From the NCBI RefSeq assembly GCF_902806685.2, contig NC_048549.1, forward strand, positions 8,821,594 through 8,885,593: a stretch of DNA of 64,000 bases, read 5' to 3'. This DNA is from Maniola hyperantus (lineage: Eukaryota > Arthropoda > Insecta > Lepidoptera > Nymphalidae). This document shows positions 22,512-33,343 of this stretch, piece by piece (within the stretch, counting starts at the first letter, position 1; the number at the start of each line of letters is the position of its first letter). The translations under genes and the position numbers were made by a program. The notes below the pieces were generated by a model that was not told where the DNA came from, did no database searches, and was given only the letters and a program-made list of their open reading frames with translations.

Positions 22512-22718
22512 TCTAAATATATAAAAGCAAAAGTGACTGACTGACTGACTGATCTATCAACGCACAGACCAAACTAGTGGACGGATCGTGCTGCAGATTA
22601 CTATTACGACGTAGACGTCCGCTAAGAAAGGATTTAAGAAAATTCAACCCCTAATGGGTTAAAACAGGGGTTTGATATTTGCGCAGTCCACATGGATGAA
22701 GTCGCGAGCATAAGCTAG
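22512..22718 (+). mobile_element. Helitron A, full length
   Basis: Host A 22511, TCTAAATATATAAAAGC at the start, a (GACT)n run, and the end GTCGCGAGCATAAGCTAG before T22719. The hairpin is partly mutated (CACATGGATGAAGTCGCG). Confidence 0.8.
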
Positions 22719-22734
22719 TAATGCATAAAGACTT

Positions 22735-22895
22735 AATATAACACATGACGTCATCTGAATAGTCCTCTAAAGAAGCTCCTATCTTGACTATGAATTCAAG
22801 TGTAAATGTCCAATAGTGAGAGAGTGTCAACAAATCAGAGGTGATTGAGATCTTAACACGGTAATTGGCAAACCACGGCTTGCGATAGGGCTCCA
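22735..22895. repeat. Half of the 58.3-kb MITE next to a worn 180-bp family copy
   Basis: 22740-22795 matches the right arm of the element at 58335-58480 (GTCCTCTAAAGAAGCTCCTA, CTTGACTATGAATTC). 22805-22890 resembles the CGCGGTTGTTTGAC family on the minus strand (CCAATAGTGAG, AATCAGAGGTGATTGAGAT, GGCAAACCACGGCTTGCG). Both are incomplete. Confidence 0.5.
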
Positions 22896-23884
22896 GGTTC
22901 CTAACATTTTCAGTTTCACCTTGCAGACTACAGTTATATAACTGTATTGTTTTGATTGCCTCTACTCTAAGAGGTACATACCTACAGGCTTTTATTAACC
23001 TCTTGAAAGTAAAGATTCTGATATGCTTAAAATACCTTAAGTAATTTTGCTAAAACACATTTTTATTACATTTCAAGAAAACCCTAATTCTATCAAATAC
23101 GTATACTTTTATATTGTATTTATGTACATGCTCTTGCTATAGGTAGGTACCTACTAATTGTGTACATAGTTGAACATAGAAATAAATCGAGGTTAAACAC
23201 AGGGTTGCCAATGGTACATACAGTTAGCTACAGTGCATTGGCGATACGAGAGGCGTGATGTGAGATGTCCGCACACAGCTAAGACACCTGAGTCGCACTG
23301 GGCGCATCGCTCACTGCAATCTGTACATTATTTCTCCATTGTTCGCGTAACGAGCCCCCTCCTCCCACTGCCACCCCGCTCACCCCTTGCCCCACGTACC
23401 CACACCCTGCCCCGGGGCGGTGGGACTCTCGCGCCTTTCTTTTATCATTCCTCTCTTTATTTCCGAATGCAAATAATCCTCCACACGTGTGAGAACCGAA
23501 ACCATTGTTCTCGCTTCCACCCCCACGGGGGACCTTGGTGACGCAATCTTTTTCTTCAGCATTTACATAAATGTACACTATCCAAGAACTTATTACGTTA
23601 CGCATGAAACATTAATTTCTTATGCATATCTACACAATATCATTTTCTTTGGTAGGTACCTATCTTATTTTCCCATGTAAGAAAATAATACCTATGACAA
23701 AAGTGACGACCATACAGTGGGAGTGGGAACATTTTATTCCTTCAAGCATAATACCACAGATAATACCTATAACCACATACACATTTCAAAAATCCACTGT
23801 GCCGAACCTTTTTCTGGCGTAGTTGGGAAAAGAATCATTGCCTATGGACAATTCATTGGAGCATAATATTTACTGAAACTCCTG
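22896..23884. other. Intron 2; GC-rich island at 23.23-23.54 kb
   Basis: 23230-23545 is unique and pyrimidine/GC-rich (CCCCCTCCTCCCACTGCC, CCCCGGGGCGGTGGG). It creates overlapping open frames on both strands that are not credible genes. It could be a promoter or enhancer; no initiator or donor pair was found. Confidence 0.3.
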
Positions 23885-24064
23885 TGGCCCTACCGCGGTT
23901 GTTTGACAGCTACAATGTCACGATCGCAATCATCTCTGATTGGTTAATGCTCGCTTACTATTGGCCACAATGCATTGCTGCAACAAGAATCGCACAAATT
24001 CAGCATATCAGAACAATTGAGATTGTAATAATGATTGATGCAGGTTTTAGACAATCGCCCTACT
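23885..24064 (+). mobile_element. ~180-bp CGCGGTTGTTTGACAGC family, copy 2
   Basis: It runs from GGCCCTACCGCGGTTGTTTG to AGACAATCGCCCTACTG. It differs from copy 3 at 53944 at only a few positions, whereas copy 1 at 10160 is a little further off, so members moved at different times or were homogenised. Confidence 0.8.
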
Positions 24065-25542
24065 GATTTTAGTTTGTCACTCAGTAAACCAATTATTATA
24101 CTTCAGAATGACTGTACTTAAAGTCCTGAGAATTTTACTAGCAGTTAACCCCTCAAGATTGTTTTACATTGATTTCAATTGAACCTCCGTATGATGACGT
24201 AAAAGTAACCAAACATTTACGACAAAGTACAATAGGCTTAGGCTTGGTAGCTCATTTCAGATATACGAATTTGCACCTGCAAGAATCCTGCACTCTGCAG
24301 CTCTAACTATGGTTGATGCTCGATAATGTTGTAAGAGTAAAGTTGGAAAGGAACCTTAGAAGAAACGATAACAATACAATTAAAACTGATTAGTGATTAG
24401 GTATGCAATTTGGTGAAGCATAGCACTTGATTGATTAAAATTTCTTCAAATAAGAGTGAATAGGCACCTTCTAGTCAAGCACGCTGCGCCTTAGGCTGCA
24501 TCATCACACATCAATAAGAATGAATAAGTAAGGTACTTTCTAGACAAGCGCGCTCCACATTACGCTACAACATCACCTACTTATGTGTGATAGCAGTCAA
24601 ACTGATAAATGTATGATTTTGCATCAAGACTACATTAAAATCTCTAGACTAAATTGAGAAGTACACTGATACTTTATGAACTTAGTCTTAACATTAACTT
24701 GGTATCAAACAATAATTGCTAGGAACTAAAATATTTGTACAACAATGCATTTCCTTCCCTTTTTCACGCCTTGTTAAATCACCGCCATCGGATTAGCGGA
24801 GGCGAGTAGTGTCGACGCTCATTGGGAGTGGAGGACAAACAGCTCGTTAAGCGTGTCGGACGGAAGGGTGGAGCCTTTGCTTCCCAAGAAAAACGCTAAG
24901 TGGGAAATCAATACGTATTAGGCGCGATATCGGGCCCGGCTGTCGTCATACCATGATGGATGAACGCAACCAAACTTTCCGCACTGGCTTTAATAATGAC
25001 AATATACAAATTGACGTCCGCCCGACGCTTCCGAAAAGCGCTAGCACACTGTCGCCACTCACATTATGTAAACAAACACAAACAAACATGAAAAAACGGA
25101 TCGGCTACCATCAATTTTAGTAATAGAAATCTCAATTACGTTGTTTTTTGAGACACTCATCTATCATGCGTCCGAAACTATTGGTTCGATCCAATCGTCG
25201 CCTCGAATAACAGCGCCGCCTCGGTGACGTGCCCGTGTGCGATATTGGAGTAGATCGACAGGCGGGAGTCAGTGGCACCTCTACATATTGAAAGCTATTC
25301 GGAATTTGCAAATAAATACATGCACACGACGTGCAGCCCGCCTCGCCCAGCGCATCACTACTTCCCTTTAATATTGAAATCGCATTCGGCGACTGTCTTG
25401 AGAGTTGGGAGCTACCTATGGTTTCCAGCTATATTGAGGATTATGAACACGTATTATAATTCTATAAACACGATACACCCGAGTTAAATTAAATACGTGC
25501 TTTGCACGTTTTACCTTTAACATAATTCCTCCACTACTATCA
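24065..25542. other. Intron 2; small tandem repeat at 24.45-24.58 kb, unique island at 24.76-25.30 kb
   Basis: Two diverged ~60-bp units lie at 24451-24508 and 24515-24575; they share TCTAGNCAAGC and ACGCT/GC..CATCATCAC-like blocks. 24760-25300 is unique and GC-richer than its surroundings (GATTAGCGGAGGCGAG, GCGATATCGGGCCCGG, GCGCTAGCACACTG), with no exon structure. Confidence 0.35.
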
Positions 25543-25818
25543 TCGGCTCACTATTGAGCAAGGGTCTCCTCAGTATGAGAAGAGTTTGGCCATAGTCCAC
25601 CGCGCTGGCCAAGTGCGCATTGGCAGACTTAACACACCTTTGAGAACATTATGGAGAACTTTCAGGCATGTAGGTTTCCTCACCATATTTTCCTTCATCG
25701 TCAAAACAAATGATACATTTATATGCTTAAAACGCACATAACTCCGAAAAGTCCGGGATCGAACCCCTGACCTCCCGAATAGAAGGCTGACGTCTTAAAG
25801 TCTGGGCTATCACAGCTC
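25543..25818 (-). mobile_element. tRNA-derived SINE (type 1), near full length
   Basis: The + strand shows the reverse of the element: CATCGGCTCACTATTGAGCA, TGGCCATAGTCCACCGCGC, GAACATTATGGAGAACTTTC, then CCGGGATCGAACCCCTGACC and GGCTATCACAGC. The last two are the B-box and A-box parts of a tRNA-like head read backwards. Confidence 0.75.
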
Positions 25819-25895
25819 TATATACATTTAATTGCTCTTCAGTAATAGATTTATGAAGTCGTTAGCTAGCCCAATTATTATTTACCCATATCCAG

Positions 25896-26037
25896 CAGTA
25901 ACTACGACAGGTCGAGATGGCAATCAGGGAGGAACGCCCCGCACACTCGCACAGCTCGAGCACGGGTGACGTGCAGGTGTGCGGGGCGTCCCTTCGCCTC
26001 ATAGCCCGATTGCCATCTCGACCTGTCGCGTACTATA
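25896..26037. mobile_element. GACAGGTCGAGATGG palindromic element, copy 2
   Basis: CGACAGGTCGAGATGGCAATC at 25905 (first 20 bases conserved) faces GATTGCCATCTCGACCTGTC ending near 26025, then GCGTACTATAG. The centre holds CGCCCCGCACACTCGCAC and GTGTGCGGGGCGTCCC, again inverted. Length about 142 bp. Confidence 0.75.
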
Positions 26038-26425
26038 GATACAATTTTTATTTTAAACATTTTAGAGTACCTATTGCTTATGCAAAATTATACTGGTAGG
26101 TATGGGTAATGCAAAACCGCTTTTACAACAATATTGATCTTATAATTCATGCTCTCTACACGACCTCGCAAGTACCTTTAAAGAGTCGTTTGCGATACAC
26201 CCACCTGAGACCAGTTAGCACTTACCGATGCTTAAGCAGAGTATAATCCTTTCAAAGTTTCTATAAACATGAATTAGATGAGTTCTGAGTAAAACTAGTA
26301 AGTACCTAGATAATATACCTAATAACATTTTACATACTTATTAGTATCAGTTGTTAGTACCTTTGCAATCTGTGATAGCCTATCCTATCGTCCCTAGCCT
26401 AGCCTATATCGGATAGGATGATTCC
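26038..26425. other. Intron 2, AT-rich, no feature
   Basis: No exon or recognised repeat was seen. Confidence 0.3.
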
Positions 26426-26656
26426 GTGAGACCGTGGCGTGTGGAAGTCCCTACAAGAGACTTATGTCCAGCAGTGGACTTCTATCGTTTGATGATGATG
26501 ATGAATTAAATATGAAAACTTCGCGAGGAAACCTGCATGCTTGAGAGTTCTCCATAATGTTCTCAAATGTGTGAGAAGCCTGCCAAACCCTTCTGAGAGG
26601 ACACCCGTGCTCAGTAGTGAGCAGGCGATGGGTTGAGGTTGATCATGATGATGATA
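26426..26656 (+). mobile_element. RTE LINE tail followed directly by a SINE type 1 tail
   Basis: 26426-26506 reads GACCGTGGCGTGTGGAAGTC, CTACAAGAGACTTATGTCCA and GATGATGATGATGA, the 3' tail of the RTE family. From 26511 a plus-strand SINE body follows (AGGAAACCTGCATGC, GAGAGTTCTCCATAATG, GTGAGCAGGCGATGGG) with its own GATGATG end. Confidence 0.6.
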
Positions 26657-28250
26657 TCAGTTGCCAGACAGGCTTTTTTTTACCTTTACCCAGGTTAGAA
26701 TTTTTATCAGCGGATTTTATATTGTACCGAAAGATTGCCATCTGACCTTAGCAACTCTTTAACGATAAAAGGTTGAATAATTTTCGTTATCATCAAAGCA
26801 AATCAGTGATTATAATAGGGAACTGCCGTTTAACGTACTCTCCAAGATAGGTAGAGCATTTTGTGACTTTTATTTATACTTCTACCGTTACGTCTCACAT
26901 ATCCTAAGTTGTGGAGTGAATGGAATGGATATTGTATTTATATAAAATCGCATGGTTTCGGGAGCATCGTCCAAAAGCTTTGCCAAGTTATCGACAGATT
27001 CTTTAGAAAATTAACCAACAGTTGCCAAAACATATCTCACCTTATAGTCCTACATGAGATTAAAGCCGGAGTAGTTGAAAGCGTGGAGTGTGGGGGGTGT
27101 ATTTATGTCACCTCGGGGACGCAAGCTCGCGCCCCTCCCAATTATACCGCAGTAAAAGTCATAAAAAGACACCCGAAGTTTTTACACGAAGCTAGAAGAG
27201 GCTCACGAAATTAAGAGGGGCGCCGAAATGTGAGATGAGCATGAATTTTTTATAAGAGCAGATGATGGTGCCCCGTTTATGATGTCTTACGGCGGATAAT
27301 GCTTGCGCTGCACGCGTTGTGCTCTCTGAATCATTGATGCCGGCTTTATTGCCACCGTAGACAATGTCAAATAATTAATTAGCTGCCTCGAAGAACCTGA
27401 CTTGCTCCGTAGTCTCATGCGGCCGAACTCAATCAAATGCCAAGGTCTAGTTTATTTCTGAGATGTAATTATTTTTTAATTACAATGATATTTTCATTAA
27501 CAGAAATATTTTAAGGCAACTAATAATTAGAGGTTGACAGTCATTAATAATAATAATAATGAGTCTTTTATTTCTTTTTCTTGGTTAATTATGATGTCTT
27601 CAAATAAAACACATTATTGCTTCTTCGAACCTATTCGTTTAATCAATTACAATGTTTAAAAACTTTCCTGATTCTTATGATTGCATTTATGGTAAATTTT
27701 TAATTAGTATCACGATGGTTACTCAAAATTCAGATTGTTGATTGAACACAGTTGAAAGAAAAGATTTTTGTGGAAAATTTAAAATGTGGGGCTGTAAAGT
27801 TTTTACCATGTTCTTCATGAGTATAGTCGCGAGCCTGTTCTAGTTTCCATAAGCGATCATAAACTTTTTATTTAAAGTAGGTACTTTTTGGTCACGAGAA
27901 TGGGTCGAAAACGACCCGAGACCTGGTTAACGCAACAGCGATTTTCGTTTTGTGCTCGCTTTTATGAAACAATACATTCTCACGTTTAATTTCTTATGGA
28001 GCTCAATTGATTTTTTTACGAGTGTGTTTATTATGCTTCCAATGTGCGAAATGGCGATTGTGATATTCGCTTTTAAGGACACGCGAGATTTATCACCTAG
28101 CTAAATTACCTGAAGTAGGTAACTTAAATTCCTTTTCTCAATTAGGTTCAATAAATAAGCATACTTACTCATTTTTTGAATAACGAAATTTAATAGACAT
28201 GGAATAAGGGAAAAGCTTTAGCTACTCGTTACGTACAAAAGGTCGGATCA
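26657..28250. other. Intron 2, unique; GC-richer at 27.05-27.40 kb
   Basis: The open frame 26909-27214 extends into 27050-27210, a GC-rich patch (GGTGTATTTATGTCACCTCG). I found no matching acceptor and donor, so I do not call an exon. The rest is AT-rich. Confidence 0.3.
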
Positions 28251-28980
28251 AAGTTTAAAGTGATATCATAATCCTTCGCAGTGAGTGTTTACGTAACCGC
28301 TGCCGTGTAGTCACATCGTAAAGTTTGAACGGAAGTGTCACGCTCAATGGCGAACTGCCCTAACGGTTGAACTGGGACCGGGTATACGGGGTATACGGTA
28401 TACCTAACCCTGCGGTGCGTGCGTGCCTAGTCGACCTCCGGTCGCAGCTAATATGATTATGACAGTGCTACGTGCCAACCCAGCTCCGAGAATCCTCGCA
28501 CAAATATTCATTAATCTTTCACGGTCCGACGTCCGCCGCGATGGAGATTTAATCAGATTAAGGATCATCTTTTTGCGGGAAAAGTCATGCCCTTTTGTTG
28601 CTACTCGGCCTTCGCTCGCACTTTTGTGCTGAATTTATGACAGACGATGTTTGTTCAGAATGTAAATTACCTAAAAGAAAACGGTAGCTACCTTCTATTT
28701 TCTTTTTCAAGTGTTTATTGTGTAAGTGTAGAGGAATGTGGTATGGCATCGCAGGCAGGGCGTGCATCTGTGTTCGTAGACGGCGCCAAGACGACTGTTG
28801 GTGCCCGTGAACCGTGCGACCTCGCCACGCAGTCTGCTACAAGCGGATTTTCCCGGCCGAGTACGTTTAAAAACCGAACCGATAGCGCTTGTACGACAAT
28901 TGAAATACCTTGTGGAAACGATTGTCAAAAAACACTAAAAAATCTTTTACTAAACAAAAGTTGTACCAATGACTAAGATC
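28251..28980. other. Unique GC-rich island in intron 2 with a 77-codon frame
   Basis: 28251-28620 is unique with CpG and homeodomain-like TTTAATCAGATTAAGG near 28550. At 28743-28976 a frame opens at ATG after AAGTGTAG and runs MASQAGRASVFVDGAKTTVG onward for 77 codons. It has no convincing donor and no link in phase to the main gene. It could be an enhancer, a non-coding transcript or a small orphan exon. Confidence 0.3.
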
Positions 28981-29524
28981 ACAGCTTATGATACAGATAA
29001 GCTTGATCAAGAAAACAAAAAAAAAACGTCCGTAATTTTAAAAATATTAACACTTAAATGGCCCCTCGTTCAGTCCGTTTGATTCATAGATAGGACGCGA
29101 AAATCCAAATAAAAAGTAGAATTAAGCGCGGCGAAACGCGCGTAAAATTATTTTACCATTGTATGCAAATCAACGCCGCACCGTGATTATTTTATTTCCT
29201 AAGAGTCCCAGAATATAAATCTCGGTTTGAAAAACGAAACCAGTCTGCAGGTTCTCAATTGATTTGTGTGTGCTTAAAAAATAAACAGCTATTTGCTTGC
29301 AACATCAAAAAATACACACGCGTTTCTTACGACGAGCGTATTTTTTTCAAAATTGGTCATAAATCGACAGTTATAAAAGAAACCATTGAGACATAAGAAA
29401 ATAATGAATGAGAAAATAAATTCGACAAAAGTTGACAACTGCGCCTTCGAGAAAGAAATTTAAACTGTCAGACGATTGTTAAAATGATAACTACTACATC
29501 TGAAGATATTAAATATCTTACTTA
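28981..29524. other. Intron 2, unique, no feature
   Basis: AT-rich sequence without exon or repeat signals. Confidence 0.3.
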
Positions 29525-29616
29525 TTTTTTAGTGCTAATCCATTACATTGCTGATCAGAAATATCAAATTATGATATTTTTGACCAGTAATGTAATGGGC
29601 ATAGCACTAAAAAAAA
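29525..29616. mobile_element. Foldback element / long hairpin
   Basis: TTTTTTAGTGCTAATCCATT opens the left arm, and TAATGTAATGGGCATAGCAC closes the right. The inner arms CCATTACATTGCTGATCAG and the right-arm equivalent pair at about 24 of 27 positions around a five-base loop (AATTA). The whole 92 bases can fold into one stem. The size and geometry suit a small MITE and also a microRNA precursor. Confidence 0.65.
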
Positions 29617-31014
29617 TTGGAATGGAGAAAATTGCACGTTAAAGATCTTCTCATCTTGTTTTCTCGAAATAAGTATTATTTTTCTATTTCTATTTATTTG
29701 TACTAGAAACATTTACAATAAAGAGAAAAAGAAAGTAAAAGTGGACAGAGAAGCACTTATCTCTGTAAGAGGTCTCTACCAGTGACCCTTGGCAGTGCGA
29801 GAGGTTGTAGAGGGAGTAGAATACCTACGTACAAAAAGACGATAGAAAGTATTCATGTTCAGAGTAGGTTTGCAGAATCTATTTTTTCAGGTTTGTTTTT
29901 CTATCGCAATTTTCAAAGGTCTATGGGTGAGGTGAACAAGTATCTACTTTAGTAAGATATCGGAATAAATTCATTAGATCAATTAGTTACCTAGATTATA
30001 AAATAATATAATTTCACTTATTAAAAAGCCCGTCTAAGCGGCGCGGTGTCTAATGCAAGTTGCGCTGCAAAAACGTCGCCATGACAGGAATGTGTCGCCG
30101 TCGCGTTCTGGGACGCGTACAGGCTATAAAAATACCTTCGGATGAAGCCTCGCGCCCTTTCTATTTCTTTTTAAATCAATTCAATCAACCGCCAGCATTT
30201 GATTGGCCGCTGCTAAATATTGTGACGTCGCAAAAATTCAAACGCCGCACGTCAACCGAGAAAGTCATAAATATAAATTGCTAAAAAGTAGCTTAAATCA
30301 TAATTGAAAATTGCTGACTGACAGGCACTTAAGAGTAAAGTTTAGTTCTGTAGAATTATATAATATCTCGCTGTCGTCGATAACCAAATACGATCGTAGG
30401 TAAGATACGTACTTCCTAGACCGCTGTCAAGGAAAATGTAAAGTACGTCTAGATGAATTAAACATTGTTCATTTAAAAATAGATTCAAGCTTATCACTAC
30501 ACCCGCATCTCAAAGGAAACAAAACTACGTCCCTACTTATCCTATACAGAAGATTGAATGTAAATAATCACGTGTGCCAAGCTGAAAACAAATTAAGAGC
30601 TAATAAAATACGGAGGTTTTATATCAATATTTCATTCTGTGGTAATATTTTACTACTTGAATCCATACACGTTGGTATCGTATTAAGTATAAATTGAACG
30701 TTGTTAAAACTTCCAGCAATTCTACCGTTCTGAAACTGAAACTTCATTCCGTTTTGAAAATTACGTAATAAATTAATGTGTGACTCTTTCACCGAAAAAA
30801 ACCGAGTCGGGCGAGCATAATAAAAGAAACTAGAAATCAAAGCGTGAAGCTCGCCCGACTTCATACATTACATACACGTGTAGAAACAAAAGTTATTTTT
30901 TACTTTATAGTGGTTTTAGAAGTCGTCTTTATAATTATTATTTTTATTTTAAGCTTTTTAGTGTAAGTAGTCATTGCTTGGTACCTAAAATATCAAATCA
31001 CTATAAAAACTTTC
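29617..31014. other. Intron 2; possible LINE 3' end near 29.69-29.80 kb, GC patch at 30.03-30.28 kb
   Basis: 29690-29800 (ACATTTACAATAAAG, GCACTTATCTCTGTAAGAGG) resembles the 3' end of a non-LTR element, also seen near 40000-40080 (GCTTATCTCTGAACAGAG). 30020-30290 is unique and CpG-rich. It contains GCGCGGTGTCTAATG, which recurs inverted at about 45142. No exon was called. Confidence 0.3.
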
Positions 31015-31510
31015 GAAATCCACGCGGCTTAGGAGTTCCTTGCACCTTGCAGCATCAGGATTGAAGAGTTGGGCCTTGGAATTCAATAAAAAAGTCTATG
31101 CTTGGCATTTACAATATTATTTCACCAGGAACAGCTCCTGAATCTCTATAGTTTAGGAGTGCGGTACCATGCAGCATCAGGTATGAGGAGTTCGGACTTG
31201 TAGTGTAATCATGAAGCCGTTGCTTGATACCTTAAATATCAATCAACCATCAAAAATTCCCGAATCCATTGAGGAGTTGGGATCCGAAGTTCAAAAATCG
31301 TTGCTTGGTACCTACAATATTAATTCACTATAAACACTCCCTCAGGAGCTAAACCCTGCAGCATTAGGATTCAGAAATTGGATCCAGATATTTTTATGGG
31401 ACTACCACGGAAACATCCCCTGTTGATTAAAAAAAAATTTGCAAATCGGTCCAGAAACCTCAAAAAAATTCGCTGTACATGCGTGTGTTTATGTGTGTAC
31501 ATGTGTTTTT
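31015..31510. repeat. CAGCATCAGG repeat element with internal ~100-bp units
   Basis: CAGCATCAGG or a near form occurs at about 31047, 31173 and 31360. Each is followed by a GAGTTGG-like block and, later, GCTTGG(T/C)A..TACAATATTAATTC. The right end is AAATCGGTCCAGAAACCTC and GTACATGCGTGTG. Relatives lie at 49480-49735 and 50765-51085. It is non-coding. Confidence 0.6.
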
Positions 31511-33162
31511 GATGCAATAGTTTTGCGGAATTGCTACCTACTCGAATTCTGAGGCCGACCGTACATTTTGTTATATCTTATACGATACGAAACCGTGTGC
31601 GAATCCTACTCGAACTTGACCAGTTTTTATTTTTATTACGTGAAAGAGATCTACGTTGCCGTGCCAACGTAAACGTTCAAAAGAAGCCGCTTTTTGTCAC
31701 TTCTGTTAATTTCAACGGACAATGGTCGATCGCCGCGCGCGTCTATACAACCAGGTCGGCATGAACTGCTTAAATGCCCTCTTTACCTCTCAATAACTAT
31801 CATTGCAGCAGCTTTAAAAGTAATTATCTTCATACGTTCATACAATAACGAAAATCGCTGTGTAGGTAACACATTAAACTATTGTCACGCGAAATCCTTA
31901 CGATAAACGGCAACGTAAATAGAAAGTTAAAATAAAATTGTTTATTTGTAAACCATCGTTCAAAGGTAGCCAGCCGCTTTTTGTCAGGTTCTGTTAATTT
32001 TATTGGACAATGGACGACAGAGGCCGCGCTCGTCTGCACAATCAGGCAGTCGTGTGCCGCTATATTATCTCAATAGTTCAATAGATCTTTTTTTTAAATT
32101 ACCAAATATACACAAACCTTCATAGTAAACAACGTGAATACCCGAAGATTCGTACATGATTGTAAACGGCCTGCAATCCAGGTTTTCCCAATGCTTTTGG
32201 CGAGTGCCGGCCAACCTGCGAGCGCCGTTTGCGAATTGAACCTATATCCTGTGATGTAATGATCTCAGCAGCGCTGGCCACTTGGCAAATATGCCTACGC
32301 CGAAGCACTAGATAACGCTTTAGGGCCAATTGCAAAGGGGCAACTCGGACATTCGGACGAGTTTCTTTCGGTCGAGATGTCTGCCAAGTCACGCATGCAG
32401 ATTGCAGACGTAGTTGAGCCGAGGCGAGTCTATTTGATAAAAATTTCACTCATCTTTATGCATATTATATTGGTATATTAAAAGCAAAACACGGAGGAAG
32501 CACGGTGCATGGCCCAATAGCGCCGCGTGTCCTCCGCGCTTGTCGCAAGAACCGCCTTTATGCCAAAGTAAATAAAACTTAGTCTGAATTGTTATCAAGA
32601 AAACGCTGCTCCTTGGCTCCACCGATGTGCGTTACGCCTTAGACATCTATACCTATCTAAACATAAAGGATAAAGTGGCCGACTTACATATAAACGCCTA
32701 GAAACTTGTAGGTACTTATACCTAATGCAGAACTCAAAAAGATTTTTCAGATTTCACCTGAAAATAAAGCTGTTAAAAGATAATCACTCACGTAAAAAGT
32801 GAAATCAATTCGGGCATGAACCTGACCTATAGTTAACCTGCGCTTAATTCACCATTCGGCCTGGGTGGTAAGCAGCTACGATATTGTCTCGAGAAATAAC
32901 GGCTGATTTTACGATCAAATCACCTCAGTTGGAGCTTAATGTAAAACCAGTTTAAATACACCCGTAAATCTCTCTGACGCGTGCCTACGCTTCGAATCAA
33001 ATTGCATCGCAAACGGATATGGCACAAGATTCTTCTTTATGCCAAAGTTTAGAACCTACTCGTATATAAAGAATGTCTAATCTTTTTTGTCTGCCTTTAT
33101 GAGTTAAATCATTATTGGACATAGAACATCTGGTCGAGAGTTGATATTATTATATATTTCAA
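31511..33162. other. Intron 2, unique
   Basis: 31670-31780 and 31960-32060 share CCGCTTTTTGTCA(C/G), TTCTGTTAATTT and GGACAATGG, so a ~290-bp spaced direct duplication is likely. The open frames at 32120-32449 and elsewhere have no splice support. Confidence 0.35.
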
Positions 33163-33343
33163 TTAGCTTATGCTCGCGACTTTGTCCGCGTGGACTACAC
33201 AAATTTCAAACTCCTATTGCACCCCCTTAGGGATTGAATTTTCAAAAATCCTTTCTTAGCGGATGCCTACGTCATAATAGCTATCTGTGCGTTGATAGAT
33301 CAGTCAGTCAGTCAGTCACCTTTTCCTTTTATATATTTAAAGA
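33163..33343 (-). mobile_element. Helitron A, full length
   Basis: The 3' end is TTAGCTTATGCTCGCGACTT (CTAG mutated to TTAG) and the 5' end is CCTTTTATATATTTAAAGA before host T 33344. The (CAGT)n run is at 33300-33317. The middle is short, missing the GGCATGCAGA block. Confidence 0.75.

Noticed and set aside
23233..23605. Overlapping 100-codon frames on both strands
   Set aside because: A C-rich island lacks stop codons by composition. No splice pair, and the frames conflict.
28743..28976. 77-codon frame opening MASQAGRASVFVDGAKTTVG
   Set aside because: It has a passable acceptor-like AAGTGTAG but no clear donor, poly(A) signal or phase link to the gene. It is kept as a note in the unique island only.
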